From: an uncultured Alphaproteobacteria bacterium
GTDB lineage: Bacteria > Pseudomonadota > Alphaproteobacteria > JAPOUT01 > G958296285
Direction of reading: 5' to 3'
Assembly (NCBI GenBank): GCA_958296285.1
Contig: OY282459.1
Span: 1,470,762-1,534,761 of the forward strand
Length of the DNA stretch: 64,000 bases
In this document: piece by piece, positions 27,701 to 36,200 of the stretch
How positions within the stretch are numbered: position 1 is the stretch's first letter
How the letters are laid out: each line of letters starts with the position of its first letter
Program-made: the position numbers and the translations under genes
The notes under the pieces: generated by a model
The model's input: the letters and a program-made list of their open reading frames with translations, nothing else
Databases searched by the model: none
What the model was told of the DNA's origin: nothing

Positions 27701-29940
27701 CTCGTCCCCGCCGCATCCACAGTCGCGTCCGAAGCGACAGTGATCATGATCGCCCCCGCTTGGGCGGTCGGGGCGATCGCGCTGACAACGCCAGAGGCGG
27801 ACGAGCTCGTGGCGCCCATAACCCGATGCGTCCCGCCCGTGATGTCTATATTCAAGTTGCCCGAACCCGCTGTGCGGGCGAATATGGCGCTCGCATTAGC
27901 GCCGGTCGTTGTCGTGTCGCCGCTCACGGTTATGAAAACCGCGCTAGAATTGCCAGTGGGATTGATCTGCCCCCAAACAGCATGGCTGCTGCCCCCAGCC
28001 GTGGTCACATCGCCCGCCACGTCCAAAGTGACAGGACTGGTACCGCGATTAGACGCGGCAAGCACGCCGCCACTGTTTGAATCAGTATCCTGATTGGTCA
28101 CTGTCGTGCCAGCGGCGGTCGTGATGTAGAGCACATCGCTATCGGTGTTCGAAACATCGAGAACGCTGACCGCGGCATTATTGTCCGCGTTGGCAGGCTT
28201 CGTGATCATGCCATTATTGAGGTGAATCTCGTTGCCATGACCAGCAAGACGGACGAAAGGCGTCGTGCCTGAAGCGGCGTTATAGAGAAGGGCGAGATTG
28301 TTTCTTGTCGCGCTGACGCCATTCGGATCAGCAGCGCCGCAGGAAACTTGTTCTGTCGCCGCGCCCGGCGTCATCGCCGTCCGCGTGGTGGCGGCGGCGT
28401 TGCACAGCGAGAAGGAAGCGAACGCGATCTGAAGGTTGTTGTTGCCTGTAACGAGACCGCTGGTTATGGAAAGAACGCCATGCGAGCTTCTCAAGCCGCC
28501 AATGCTCGTGAGGGTCGTGCTTTCAATCAGCGTCAGCGTTCCTGAAGTCGGGCGCGTGCCTGCCTCCGCGACCACATTCACCGTGCCTCCCTCAAAGGTC
28601 GCCGCCGTCGGGCTGCCGATGTTCGCAATACCAAATGCTGGCAAAGCGCGGCTGAAATCCACATTAAACCGAAGCTCGCCGTCCAAATTGGCGAAAGTAT
28701 CCATGTTTGAAATATCCACTATGGAATGGCCGTTGGCGGCGTAATCAAAGACCAGAATTCCCGCATTGGTCAGTTGGTTGGCAGTTCCGCCCTCAAAGTC
28801 GGAGTCGGAGTCTAGCGTCATCGTGCCTTCATTGTAGATGAAGTCGTCCCCCGCGCCCATCTCAAAATTGCCGGTGAAAGAGCCGCCCGTCTGAATATGA
28901 AAGAGATCTCTGCCCCCCACACTTTGGAAATCGCCAATGATCGTTCCCGCATTGTTGACCCTGTTGCCCGCCCATGCTGTCGGAATATGTCCCGTGATCG
29001 TGGGAGCGCCGCCGCGGGTGGAACCCAGATAGATCGCGCGATCGGCGGATGTGGCAGCGTTAGCCGCGCTCAAAGTGGTGACTGTCGCGCCGGAAGAAAT
29101 GTCCAAAATGAGGCGCTGGTTGCTGGAGCCTATCATTGTCACAACCCCTTCGTCCGTCTCTTGCCTCAACGCCGCTCTATGCGTCCCGCCTAGAATCTTC
29201 ACATCCGCTACGGCGGTCGCGCCGCCCGACGTTTGCGCTCTTATGCTTTGATCCGATGCGCTGGTCGTGCTGCCCGTCAAGCGCAGATAGACATTGCCCC
29301 TGCCGACCGCCCTCACAGCGCCTAGATCGCCTGTCGTGTCGTTTTGGGTGATGCTCGTGCTTGCTCCCGTGTGGATGCGAATATCGGACGCCCCTACAGT
29401 CGTCGTCGGCGCCACGCTCACCGCCCAAATATTGGTGGTGTTGTCAGCCTGAGTCACGGAAGCCGAGCCTGTCAGGTGAATCTCGCCGCCATCGCCCAAA
29501 TTGCTTATATTCGTAGCGTCCGTTCTCCGATAAATGATCGCAAGATCCTCTCCTCCCGAGGCGGAGTAGTCCACGGTCGCGTCGTAGCCCGTGAGGGTGC
29601 CCGTGACGCAGACCGCCTCCTTGAAGGCATAATTCCCAGTCCCCAAAGGAGTAGACCAGCCCGCTGACCCTCCCGTCTCGGTCGGCGCTCCCGTGATTGG
29701 GCCAGTCGCCATGTAAAGTCTTGTATTAAGGCTAATCGTATGCCGCACCACAGCCCCCAGAGTGTAGGTGGTGCCGCTGGCATATGACGGGAAGCGCGTG
29801 AGTGTCGGCGAAGCCTCCGTGCCTGTGCCCGCGCCGCATTCTGTCGCGCGAGAGGCGTCCGGAAGCGCCAAAAACGCTCCCGCCGCCAAAAAACACGACA
29901 AGAATAGGCGGATCTCCGCGAAACTCCAGCGATCTCTCAT
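18793..29940 (-). CDS. Giant autotransporter E, seven-module passenger
   Basis: 3715 aa from the ATG at 29940 (GAGGGGAG upstream). The longer reading frame to 30063 begins within the -35 box and is rejected. Signal peptide about 1-32, then ATECGAG and an aromatic Y..GAVV...W segment (about 45-105) with partner Cys EAVCVTG. Seven modules of about 1.3-1.5 kb follow; internal ones open with Cys pairs near 28405, 27100, 25740, 24306, 22806 and 21270 (for example VCGDFSTRVPAPPGAATREV). Each module repeats FIRHTG-GGEIHI, VTNEDTD-NAGV, DITGGTH-A-GA, FENAATGSFTG, GGADEINNAGTMTLNG and LETFTQTSGTLRF strands. Two extra Y..GDRF segments are inserted (about 20832-21003 and 23170-23345). The translocator starts near residue 3385 (TYDAVLQTGWFSDRAF), carries a Cys pair ending CSWMR and ends SLRLNYKF. 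The ligand is unknown. Confidence 0.94.
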   Translation of the reverse strand: MRDRWSFAEIRLFLSCFLAAGAFLALPDASRATECGAGTGTEASPTLTRFPSYASGTTYTLGAVVRHTISLNTRLYMATGPITGAPTETGGSAGWSTPLGTGNYAFKEAVCVTGTLTGYDATVDYSASGGEDLAIIYRRTDATNISNLGDGGEIHLTGSASVTQADNTTNIWAVSVAPTTTVGASDIRIHTGASTSITQNDTTGDLGAVRAVGRGNVYLRLTGSTTSASDQSIRAQTSGGATAVADVKILGGTHRAALRQETDEGVVTMIGSSNQRLILDISSGATVTTLSAANAATSADRAIYLGSTRGGAPTITGHIPTAWAGNRVNNAGTIIGDFQSVGGRDLFHIQTGGSFTGNFEMGAGDDFIYNEGTMTLDSDSDFEGGTANQLTNAGILVFDYAANGHSIVDISNMDTFANLDGELRFNVDFSRALPAFGIANIGSPTAATFEGGTVNVVAEAGTRPTSGTLTLIESTTLTSIGGLRSSHGVLSITSGLVTGNNNLQIAFASFSLCNAAATTRTAMTPGAATEQVSCGAADPNGVSATRNNLALLYNAASGTTPFVRLAGHGNEIHLNNGMITKPANADNNAAVSVLDVSNTDSDVLYITTAAGTTVTNQDTDSNSGGVLAASNRGTSPVTLDVAGDVTTAGGSSHAVWGQINPTGNSSAVFITVSGDTTTTGANASAIFARTAGSGNLNIDITGGTHRVMGATSSSASGVVSAIAPTAQAGAIMITVASDATVDAAGTSSSRAIYMGSGTGGGTTVNSGEIIGDVHGAGNSEIFTNNASGEFTGSFNLGAGSDEVTNAGTLRLDATADFGTGSDSVENTGTLIIDHDAAGDAQIDLTGLEAFTQTSGTLRFVFDFSNPVPAVSAANALLDIASATATFTAGRIEITAAPGGDVGVGTTIPLITRMGGISSIGGLTASQGTLAIDSGSGILVLQLLDTVCGDFSTRVPAPPGAATREVICSAADANAYASGIRTDEANTAILYNAAATGTPFLRHTGAGGEIHIQSGTISHPDGTDGHAVSINSTAAGDLYLTTAADTTVSNLDTDGAQGGIHATLGVAAGATLGDSSNITMNIAGAVSTVGGLGSEAVLGSMINTTMRGDISITVSGNTSTTGANNSAIYGITLGTGNVDIDITGGTHTASGAQRSITNGEDGVVRITARAAGGGQTTLDISSGATVQAMGSATRAISLNSANTLTGTARTIGSGSFSGSRVSNAGRIFGDFLTLSDGNVLFENSGTFTGEIALSGGNDEIRNSGTLTLNGDANFGGGTSDLFVNTGTLVIDHAAANAQIDLDNLETFTQTGGIIRFRLNFGRAIPASAILDLESAAATFSAAAIEIEASAGTAVPSSGTILLINQVADWTADQLAAFSALQGDLSISASGKNLQIALVPNVCGKRTSARVAQSPGAADRQVVCDSAAYRAYSGGITAPSDAGAIAVIYESAAFDTPFISNPSPGGEIHILRGSITKTAGANRHAVSILASTGDEPIYISTADGTTVTNEDADSGDNAGVIAAKLAGNGAVTLDIAGDVSTVGTGSSHAIWAQINPSDNSGDISVTASGDTTTSGNSASAIHAISSGSGAINVFLTGGTHTGSGAQGGDGAGIVTLSTGSAGGQLTLDISSGATVQAVGSATRALRFFSSNTATATRRTIPTGDCPDVTDATNADCNWMGNRITNAGTVVGRFTAGGNGNLLFENAATGSFAGEIAPSGGADEINNAGTMTLNGAYNFGGGIDAFVNTGTGTIVIDHAANGNMRINLQNLETFTMSSGSIRFVYDFAADVTMGNIAPGFALLTLGGATTVTFGEEVTVEVVASSAGQMGADRPGIQVPLIARGISTSDLTPLQADGISSADGLVSVVNGVIQIALRAVICGQNPDFEASGSPVVAAETRVTCASATAGAYSAGITNQDTDNLAIIYDSPASGTPSINHDTDDGGEIHILQGTITKPDGADRHAVSVLASSGSGALYITVDDDVTVTNEDSSGTNNAGVLASVNGGASPVTLEVEGDVSTAGSGNSHAVWGQINPAGNSSAISITASGDTITSGADTSAIRALTNGAGAVDISITGGTHRATGSTSGASAGVVSGTAQAGAIMLNIASGATVTILDADGAATSAERAIYLASSNTATANRLANAGTVIGDLAFASDGVFLFENLAGASFTGAISGLGENDDAVRNAGVMRLDGNADFGATTAGGAWDVDATYARGDRFVVSSTEFIVDGTDVQIAALNALESTDSDPDTNTPGISEFAENDLFENTGILVIDHAGNGNAQIDIENLETFTFTSGTLRFLYDFSQTLATEALLDLGGAAATFTLGAVEVFSPSGSASATHGETILLLVSRTGGVSIGGLTADRGELSVNADGVLQLVLPVTICGDAPSTRGEEGEPIAPGAATQQVTCSASAADSYASGIATDIDNLAIIYDSAATGTEFIRSESDNSEIHILQGRITKSPYVLGSGNDNFHPAVGIEGRGSALYLTTASGSSISNTGTGNGEYGIYVNYAGSGSGNVVMDIAGRTSSVGTNNHAIFARIESSAGTGDIFLTVSGDSSATGNAASAIYARAGGTGEVHVDITGGAHAASGDDGNFDPAGVVALSTLGSIPGGHITLDISAGATVRASGTKTIAVFFQANDTSTQTARTIGTGNWLGSRFTNRGTVFGAFRNPNGRALFENHGTFTGSIANAGFDQGFELYNAGVMTLNDFGATADGTFGLRAHDFTDGVDRLVNSGTLTLTNEINFGSGNDELQNSGTFTIGGDVQFSGGSDSFTNTGTLVIDHHTRDRRVFLFALETFTQTRGTLRFRLDFSGALPTVALLDIGEAVPTFTAARIELLASAGTIPVSGVIPLIMGEEIDADLSLSPFTFGANAYGTLSVVGNVLQLSLAPPPNLCGNGFVSRSVSGAGAATRQVICSSVPTGQGITAYEDRLAVLYAASARFVRHVGSGGEVHIRAGGSIVKPNDGNQGAALSVINPADTAPLWSSASVYAAGDRFRVGDVIYQVRSDVTTQQLANLNGLFSAPTLAAARLGLVRSSELHPILITTAAGTSISNADVNAGNHGIHASGGGDITMILAGSTSARGASDAVRAETVGAKSIDIAVNGGTHSTSGAQGATSAILNLATGSGTISLTIAGGATVGSSSALARRAVRLATTGGTTITNLGNLYGVVMGSAGVDSLRNSDIFRGRFDAGEGADTFTNTGTFEGRFNAGGGKDELTNSGSFSGSFDMGGGDDSVRNTGTMTLNANSDFGVGGDSFVNDGVLVVDHNANGDRQISLRGLEIFRQESGVIVFRFDFVKFGALAQGSAGALLDIGSAVPTFSLGRIEIRSEDGSVAPPRGVLPLITGDNLASAGLGGLDGRTNQGALSIVGDVLQVALIPRDAAASLQTYDAVLQTGWFSDRAFARAMLSSECEPVPDPAQLAAGLIGRGLCSWMRLGARFTRHSPAARARYNEDAFALVMGFNYSQSSWRLTAAAGYDRGDLEILPYEGLLSSAEANRLHLGLGVGTSDERLPGKFDIDIQFRLGYTAYAAKHALRTGAAGIEGEADLVTLTSALGVEKRARVKILDPIGSRLFGSWLVISRTELGVMAQAMDSFSETGGDGAFTVEDIAEALPFASTYIEARGVKKLPRGGALTPWGRLRADVFLGRPESGLKAAFISTGESFRATGTLEQALIEVGLGVGYESETMEINVSYEGGFALDSSTEIHNGSLRLNYKF
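20832..21003 (-). other. Inserted Y..GD.F domain in gene E (first)
   Basis: About 57 residues, from the W in LWSSASVYAAGDRF to the LGLVRSSEL end, interrupt the usual SVINPADT...ILITTAAG strand pair. The DNA around the GDRFRVGDVIYQV part resembles insertions in gene F. It is an inserted small domain, perhaps carbohydrate-binding by its W/Y pattern, but that function is not shown. Confidence 0.65.
23170..23345 (-). other. Inserted Y..GD.F domain in gene E (second)
   Basis: The segment AWDVDATYARGDRFVV through ISEFAEN splits the module strand that elsewhere reads SDFG-G-DSF-NTG. Pattern W..D..Y..GDRF...EF.V...QI.ALNAL matches the family of insertions in gene F, including the Leu-Asn-Ala ending. 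Confidence 0.65.
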
Positions 29941-29965
29941 CAACGGGACTCCCCTCTTTCGCGTC

Positions 29966-30029
29966 CGCGCGAGACGCTCGCGCGATCTGCTGACTGCCTG
30001 CTGTCCTGCGCCGCGCGCGAGACGCTCGC
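29966..30029. repeat. Twin hairpins in the 5' leader of gene E
   Basis: Two copies of a GCGAG-ACG-CTCGC inverted repeat (29966-29984 with an 8-bp stem; 30017-30029 with a 5-bp stem) lie between the promoter and the ribosome binding site. A related CTCGCGCGAG palindrome stands just before the ribosome binding site of gene F. They may structure the leader RNA or bind a protein; nothing distinguishes these. Confidence 0.55.
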
Positions 30030-30034
30030 AAACT

Positions 30035-30063
30035 CTTATACTAGACTTCGCCGCATAAGCCAA
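30035..30063 (-). promoter_or_regulatory. Promoter of autotransporter E
   Basis: Minus strand: TTGGCT, 17-nt spacer, TATAAG. Upstream sequence TTTTGAGAAAATAGCGC is nearly the same as before gene F and is A/T-rich like an UP element. The following 158 bp between here and gene F's stop contain no gene that I can see. Confidence 0.75.
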
Positions 30064-30222
30064 GCGCTATTTTCTCAAAAATAACGAAAAAATTGCCGTC
30101 CATGCGCGAAGGTTCTTTTTAGAAAGATCAGAAAGCGCGGCGGAAGCCGAAAAGCGCGCCATTGAGCGATTGAGAGCGCCATCCAAGCGGAAAAACCCCC
30201 TAATCCCCCCTAGCCGCTAAAG

Positions 30223-33200
30223 CTAAAAGGCATAGTTGAAGCGGAAGGTGGCGTTATGCACATTCGTATCGCCCTCAAAAGACAAGCCGCCCTCATAGCC
30301 CAAACTCAACTCCGCAGAGTCGGATTTGTAGCCCATGCCAAAGCCAACATCCAAAATCGCCCGATCCAATGTGCCTTTCGCGCTCAAAGGCGTCTCGCCA
30401 AGACTGCCATTTATCACAGTCTCAGGGCGACCAAGAAACACATTCGCGCCCATGCGGAACCACGGAGTCACAAGCGCCCAGCCCAAATCCCTCTGAACGC
30501 GAACCTCTAAATAGGAATTCAGATAGCCCAAAGTGTCGCCGACATCCTCAACAAAAAGAGACCCGCCGCCCGCGCTAACCCCGCGCTCGTCCCGGAAATC
30601 GCGCAAGCCGCGCGACATCAGACCAAGCTCAACACGCGTCACGACAAGACCTTCGCCAAACATGGACGTCACCGCAGGGTTGCCCGAGCCTATCACAGTG
30701 CGCTTCTCAACGCCCGCCGAAGCCGCCATCGTCAGAAGGCTCGTATCGCCCCGCGCCGAAATGGCGCGATTGTTAAAGTCGTAATCCACATTGTAATCGG
30801 TGTAGCCCACGCGGAACTGAACGTCATAATCCAAAGAGGCAGGCAGCGGCGCGCCATTGCTCCCAACCCGAATCCCCGCCAAATAGCGATCCGCCCAAAC
30901 ATCCAACTTCGCATCCTCGCCAGAAGCCGAAACCTCCATGTTAGAACGCTCATAACTCACGGCAGTCGTGACAATCCAATTCGGGCGGGAAGCATGGAAG
31001 CCCGTGATAAGCGCGTAAGCCTCTTCGTCATAATGCGCGCCGCCCGAGGGATCATGCAAGGTGAAGCGCGCGCCGCCGCGACCCCAAAGGCAAGCATCGC
31101 CCTCAGCGTCAAGAATGGGATCGCAGGCTTGATCGCGCATGGCGAGACCAAAAGAGCGATCGGCATACCAACCCGTCTGAAGAAGAGCGTCATAGGCTTG
31201 GACGCTCGCGCCCGAAATCCTAGGCGCAAGCTCCAGCTGAAGCGCCCCCTCCGAGATGGAAAGCGCGCCAAAAACGCTCGTCAGAGCCGCAGGGACTTCC
31301 GAAGGCAGAGCGCTCCCGACAATCAGAGGCAAAGTGCCCGTGAAGGGAACGAAAACCCCGCTCGCCGAAACAATGTCAATCTCGCCGGCCGTGAGCTCGG
31401 CATTCGCCGAAGCAATGTTCAAGAGCGCCTGCGCACTCGCCGGGAGAGCGCCGTCATTCTCGCTGAAATCATAGACGAAGCGAAGAACGCCGCTCTCCTG
31501 CGCGAACCTCTCCAAGCCCGCTATGGAAACCTGCTGATTATCATTCGCCGCGTGATCTATGGTGAGCGTTCCGGTATTGACGAGAGCGTCCGCTGATCCC
31601 GCGCCGAAATCGGAGTTGTCGTTAAGAGTCATCATGCCGGCGTTCTGAACCTCGTCATCGCCGCCGCCCATATTCAGAGCGCCTACGAAACTTCCGAGAT
31701 TCTCAAAGAGATCATTGCCCGCGCCGCCGATAAAGTCGCCGAACACCATGCCCGAATTGAGAGCCCTGTTGCCCATCCACGGCATGCCCGTTCCGATCGC
31801 GCGAGTCACCGCGGGTCCCGCGGTGTTGCTGGAAGAGAGGGAAATGGCGCGGGTTGTGGCGGCGGTGGCGCGAATTGTGGCGCTCGCGCCAATGTTCAGA
31901 AGAAGCTGCTGTCCGCTATTGCCTCTGAGGGCGACCACGGCGGCGGTGGTTCCGGGAGCGGTATGCCTGCCGCTCGTGATGCTGATGTCCACCACGCCGC
32001 CGCTTCCCGCCGCCGTGGCGGCAATGGCGGAAGAGCTGGCGGAGGCGGCGGAAGAATCGCCGGCGATGGTCATGAAAACGCTGCCGCCGCCCGAAGCCGA
32101 GATGCCGTGATTGCGAGAGCCTGTGGCGTCCGTGTTCCTGACTGTCGTGCCTGCGGCGGTGGTGATGCGGATGAGGTCTACGCCCAAAGTGGCGAGGCTG
32201 ACGGCGGAGCCATCAGATTGGGCGGATGTTTTGACGATCGCGCCCGCGCCCGCCAGGATATGGATTTCGCCGCCATTGCTGCTCAAACGAATGAAAGGCG
32301 TGCCTGCGGCGGGGGCGGCGTAGGAAAAGGAGACAAGACTGCCGCTAAAACTGACGCCATCGGGCTGGACAGAATCGCAAACGACTTCGCTGTCCGAAGG
32401 TCTGCCCTCGGTGGGCGTCCGATCGGTGAGTTCTCTGCCGCAGACTTCGTTCAGGAATCGGGCGAGGGTGATCACCAAAACGCCCGACTGGACAGCAAGC
32501 TCGCCATCCATGCTGGTGAGATCGGCGATGTTCGCGGCGGTAAGCCCGCCCGAATCCGTCAGGGTGATGAGGGGGATGACAAACCCGTCCGCTTCGGGGC
32601 GCGTGGAGTCTGAGGAGGCGGTGACGCTTATCGTGCCTGCGGCGAAGTTGCCGCCGCCGCCCAACGCCGATCCGCCGCCCAAATGGAGGAGCGCGGTTGT
32701 CCCCGAAGGGGTGAGCGCGTTTCCGCTATTACTGCCGAAATCATAGACGAAGCGGAGCGCTCCGCCGGAGAAGGTGAAAGTCTCCAAGTTGGCGAGATTG
32801 ATTTGGGCGTTTCCATTGGCGTCATAATCTATCGTCAGGGTCGCGCCGTCGCTGTTTGTGAAAGTATCCGTGCCTGTGCCGAAATCGGAATCGGCGGAGA
32901 GGGTCATAATGCCTGAATTGGTGACTGTGTCGGCGTCCTCGGCCATCGTTAGATCGCCGGCGAAGGTTCCGGAGTTGGTGAAAGTGTCCGTGCCTGTGCC
33001 GCCCGTCAGATCGCCTGTAAAGGTTCCGGATTCGGAGTTGGTGAATTCGTTATTGCCCACGCCCATATCCACATCGCCGTCTATCTCGCCGGCATTGACG
33101 AGAATGTCATTGCCCGCGCCGAGGTCAATATCGCCTGTGATGCTTGAGCCGTCCGCGGTTTGGAGTTCGTCATTGCCGCCGACCATGTTCACATCGCCGG

Positions 33201-36200
33201 TGACAGCGCCATGATTCTCAAAAAGCTCCTCGCCTGTATTGCCGTCAAACACAAGATTGCCTGTGATCGCGCCGCGATTGGTGATTCTGTTGCCTGTCCA
33301 GGCGCTTGTTCCGATTGTCCGCGTGGCTGCCGTGGCTGTGTTGGTGGAAAGGACGTATATGGCGCGGGTGGCGAGTCCTGTGATTTGCACGGTCGCGCCT
33401 GACGCGATATCCAAAGTCGCCTGCCCGCTCTCTGACGAGAGATGGATTGTGCCGTCTGCAGAACCGCCCTGACGTCCCGATGCCGAATGGGTGCCGCCGT
33501 TAATATCCACATGGACTTCGCCCGTGCCAAGCTGAACAGCGGCTATGGCGTCTGTAGGATCGACGCCTGTTGCTGTAGAACTGCCGGCGATCTCCATATA
33601 GACATTGCCGCTTCCGCTTGAGATGACGCCGCGGATCGCATCCTCATTGCTTCCGACTCCTGCGTTTGAGACGCTTGTCCCCGAGGCGGTCGTGATAAGG
33701 ATATTCTCGTTGGACGCGCCAACGCTAATGCTCACGCCCGTTCCCGTGGTGGCGGAGACCGTTCCAGCATTGAGATGAATCTCGCTGCCCGTGCCCGAAA
33801 GACGTATGAAGCCGGTCGTGCCTGTGGAAGTGTGCAGAAGAGCGAGATTGGTCAGAGAGGTGGAAAGGCCGCCCGAATAGCCTCCAGAGTCGGAGCATGT
33901 CCTCTCCCGCGTTGCCGCGCCGTTCCCAGCGCGCACCCGCGTGACGGGGAAGCCATCGCAAATGATCGGCAGAAACTCAGCCTGCAGAATGCTGTTCATA
34001 ACAAAGAGCCTGCCATTGCCAAAGGTCAAAGAGTCAGCCGCATCCGAAGCGATAGCCGAGGCGCTGATAAGAGGAACGGTTCCCGTTGTCGGAAGCCCTC
34101 TCATCATGCTGTCCACTATAGACACTGTGCCTGTGCCAAGCGCAACTGTGGCGCTTCCAAGACCCAAAAGCGCATTTGTAGAAGAGACAGACGGGAGCGA
34201 GCTCGTGTCAAGACGGAAGCGCAAAGTTCCGCTCGCAAGGGTGAAGGTCTCAAGACCGGTGATAGCGACCTGATCGCCTTCTGCGGCGTAATCTATGACG
34301 AGGATTCCGGTATTGTTGATGCTGTCTGTTCCCGTGCCGAAAGAGGAATCGTTATTGATGGTCAAAGTGCCTGAATTGATGATTCTGTTGAGTCCGTCTC
34401 CCATCGCCAGACCGCCTGTGAACGTGCCGGAGTTCGTGAGATCGTCAGCGCCCGAGCCTGTGGTGAGGTTTCCGGTGATCGTGCCTGCGTTGGTGACGTC
34501 ATTAGCGCCATCGCCCAACATCAGATTGCCTGTGATGATTGAGCCTGCCGCCGTGATGATTTCATCAACGCCGCTTCCTCCCGTGATAGCGCCGGTGATC
34601 GTGCCTGCATGGTTGATCTCGTTAGCGCCCGCGCCCAAATCCACAGCGCCGGTGATTGTTGAGGCGGCGATGGTTCGGATTTCGTCATTTCCGCCGCCCA
34701 AATTCACAGCGCCGGCGATGCTGCCACGATTCTCAAAGAGAATGTTGCCGCCGCCCTGTCCTGAAAGTTCTCCCGTGATCGTGCCGTAATTGGTGATTCG
34801 GCTGCCCATCCAATTGCCCGCTCCGATTGTCCGCGCCGTCGTGGCTGTGGTGTTGCTAGAGGACAGCCTTATCGCGCGGGTGGCGGTTCCCGTGGCTTCC
34901 ACAGTCGCGCTTGCGGCGATATCCAACGTTATCTGACCGCCGTTGTTCGCGACTAAACGCACACCGCCCCAAGGATCAGAAATAAAGGCGTTCGTCTGCG
35001 CGCCCGAAGCGCTATGCGTGCCGCCGGTGATGTCCACGGCGATATTGCCGACCCCATTTGTGCTAGCGATTATTGCCGCGGCTGTCGCGCCTGTCGTGGA
35101 TGTGTCTCCGCTGACGCTCACAGAGATATTGCCTGTCGCTGTGGTGGCTCCAGTATCGCCTACTGCTTGAATAAGGGCTGCCACAGCATTGGAGCCAAAT
35201 GCGCCGACAGTGGAAACATCGCCCGCTATCTCCAAGAAAATATCGCCAGATGGCTGCTCAGCCCGAATGCCTCCGTTGCCAGTATCCGTGTCCGTGTTGG
35301 AGATTGTCGTGCCTGAAGCGGTTATCATCCGAATCGTGCCGCCTGTGGAGGCAATCACGCTGACCGCCGGGCCATCGGATTGGGTGCCGGTTTTGGTGAT
35401 TGTGCCGTCATTGACATGAATTTCGCCGTTCGTGCCTGTATGACGCAGGAAAGCGGTCGTGTCTGAAGCGGAATCGTCATCATAGATGAAGGCGAGGCCA
35501 TTGGAAGCGATGTCTATGCCCGCCGATTGCGCCGTCCCGCAGGTGAGCGCGCGGGTCGCCGCGCCGGGCGAGACGGGAGAGCGAGCGGTTGTCGCCACGC
35601 CGCAAAGGCGCGTCAGATCGGCTTGGAGGATATTGTTCTCCACGAAAAGATCAAAGTCCATAAAGGAGAAGCCCGCCGCGGATGTCAGATTGGTCGCCTC
35701 TATGAACAAGATTCTGCCCGTTGTCGGGATAGAGCCTGCCGGATCGTTGCTATCCACGAGCTCCAATGTTGTCGCCGCGCCGAAACTCAGAGTCGCCCCG
35801 CCCAAATTCAGAAGCGCATCGCTCGGCAGAGCGTTTGTGAAATCCAAGACGAAGCGCAATTTTCCGGTCTCGGAGGCGAAACTCTGCAGATTGGTCAGAG
35901 AAATCTGCGCGTCTCCGTTGGCGGCGTGATCTATGATCAGATCGCCGCTATTGGTGAAAGAGTCGCCAGCTGCGAAATCCGTGCCCCATTCGGTGAGACC
36001 GCTAATGGGGCCGGCGATGGAAGGAAGAATAGTGGCTAAGCCGGTGCTTGTGAATAAACCTACTCTAGTTGCTGAAGTAGAGAAAGTTCTACTCGCCTGA
36101 AGGAGTTGGTTTGACAGGATAAACCTTTCCCCTGAGGTATACGTCCTGTTGGGCACAAATGCGGCAACGCCCTCCCGTGTGAAGATCTGCACCGTGCCTG

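Noticed and set aside
29941-30063. Upstream in-frame start of gene E at 30063
   Set aside because: The TTG codon is part of the -35 box TTGGCT; the ATG at 29940 has a ribosome binding site and a signal peptide.
30064-30222. A gene or tRNA array between genes E and F, by analogy with the gaps around gene G
   Set aside because: The 159 bp contain no tRNA-like stem set and no open frame with a start site; only AT-rich sequence and short inverted repeats.
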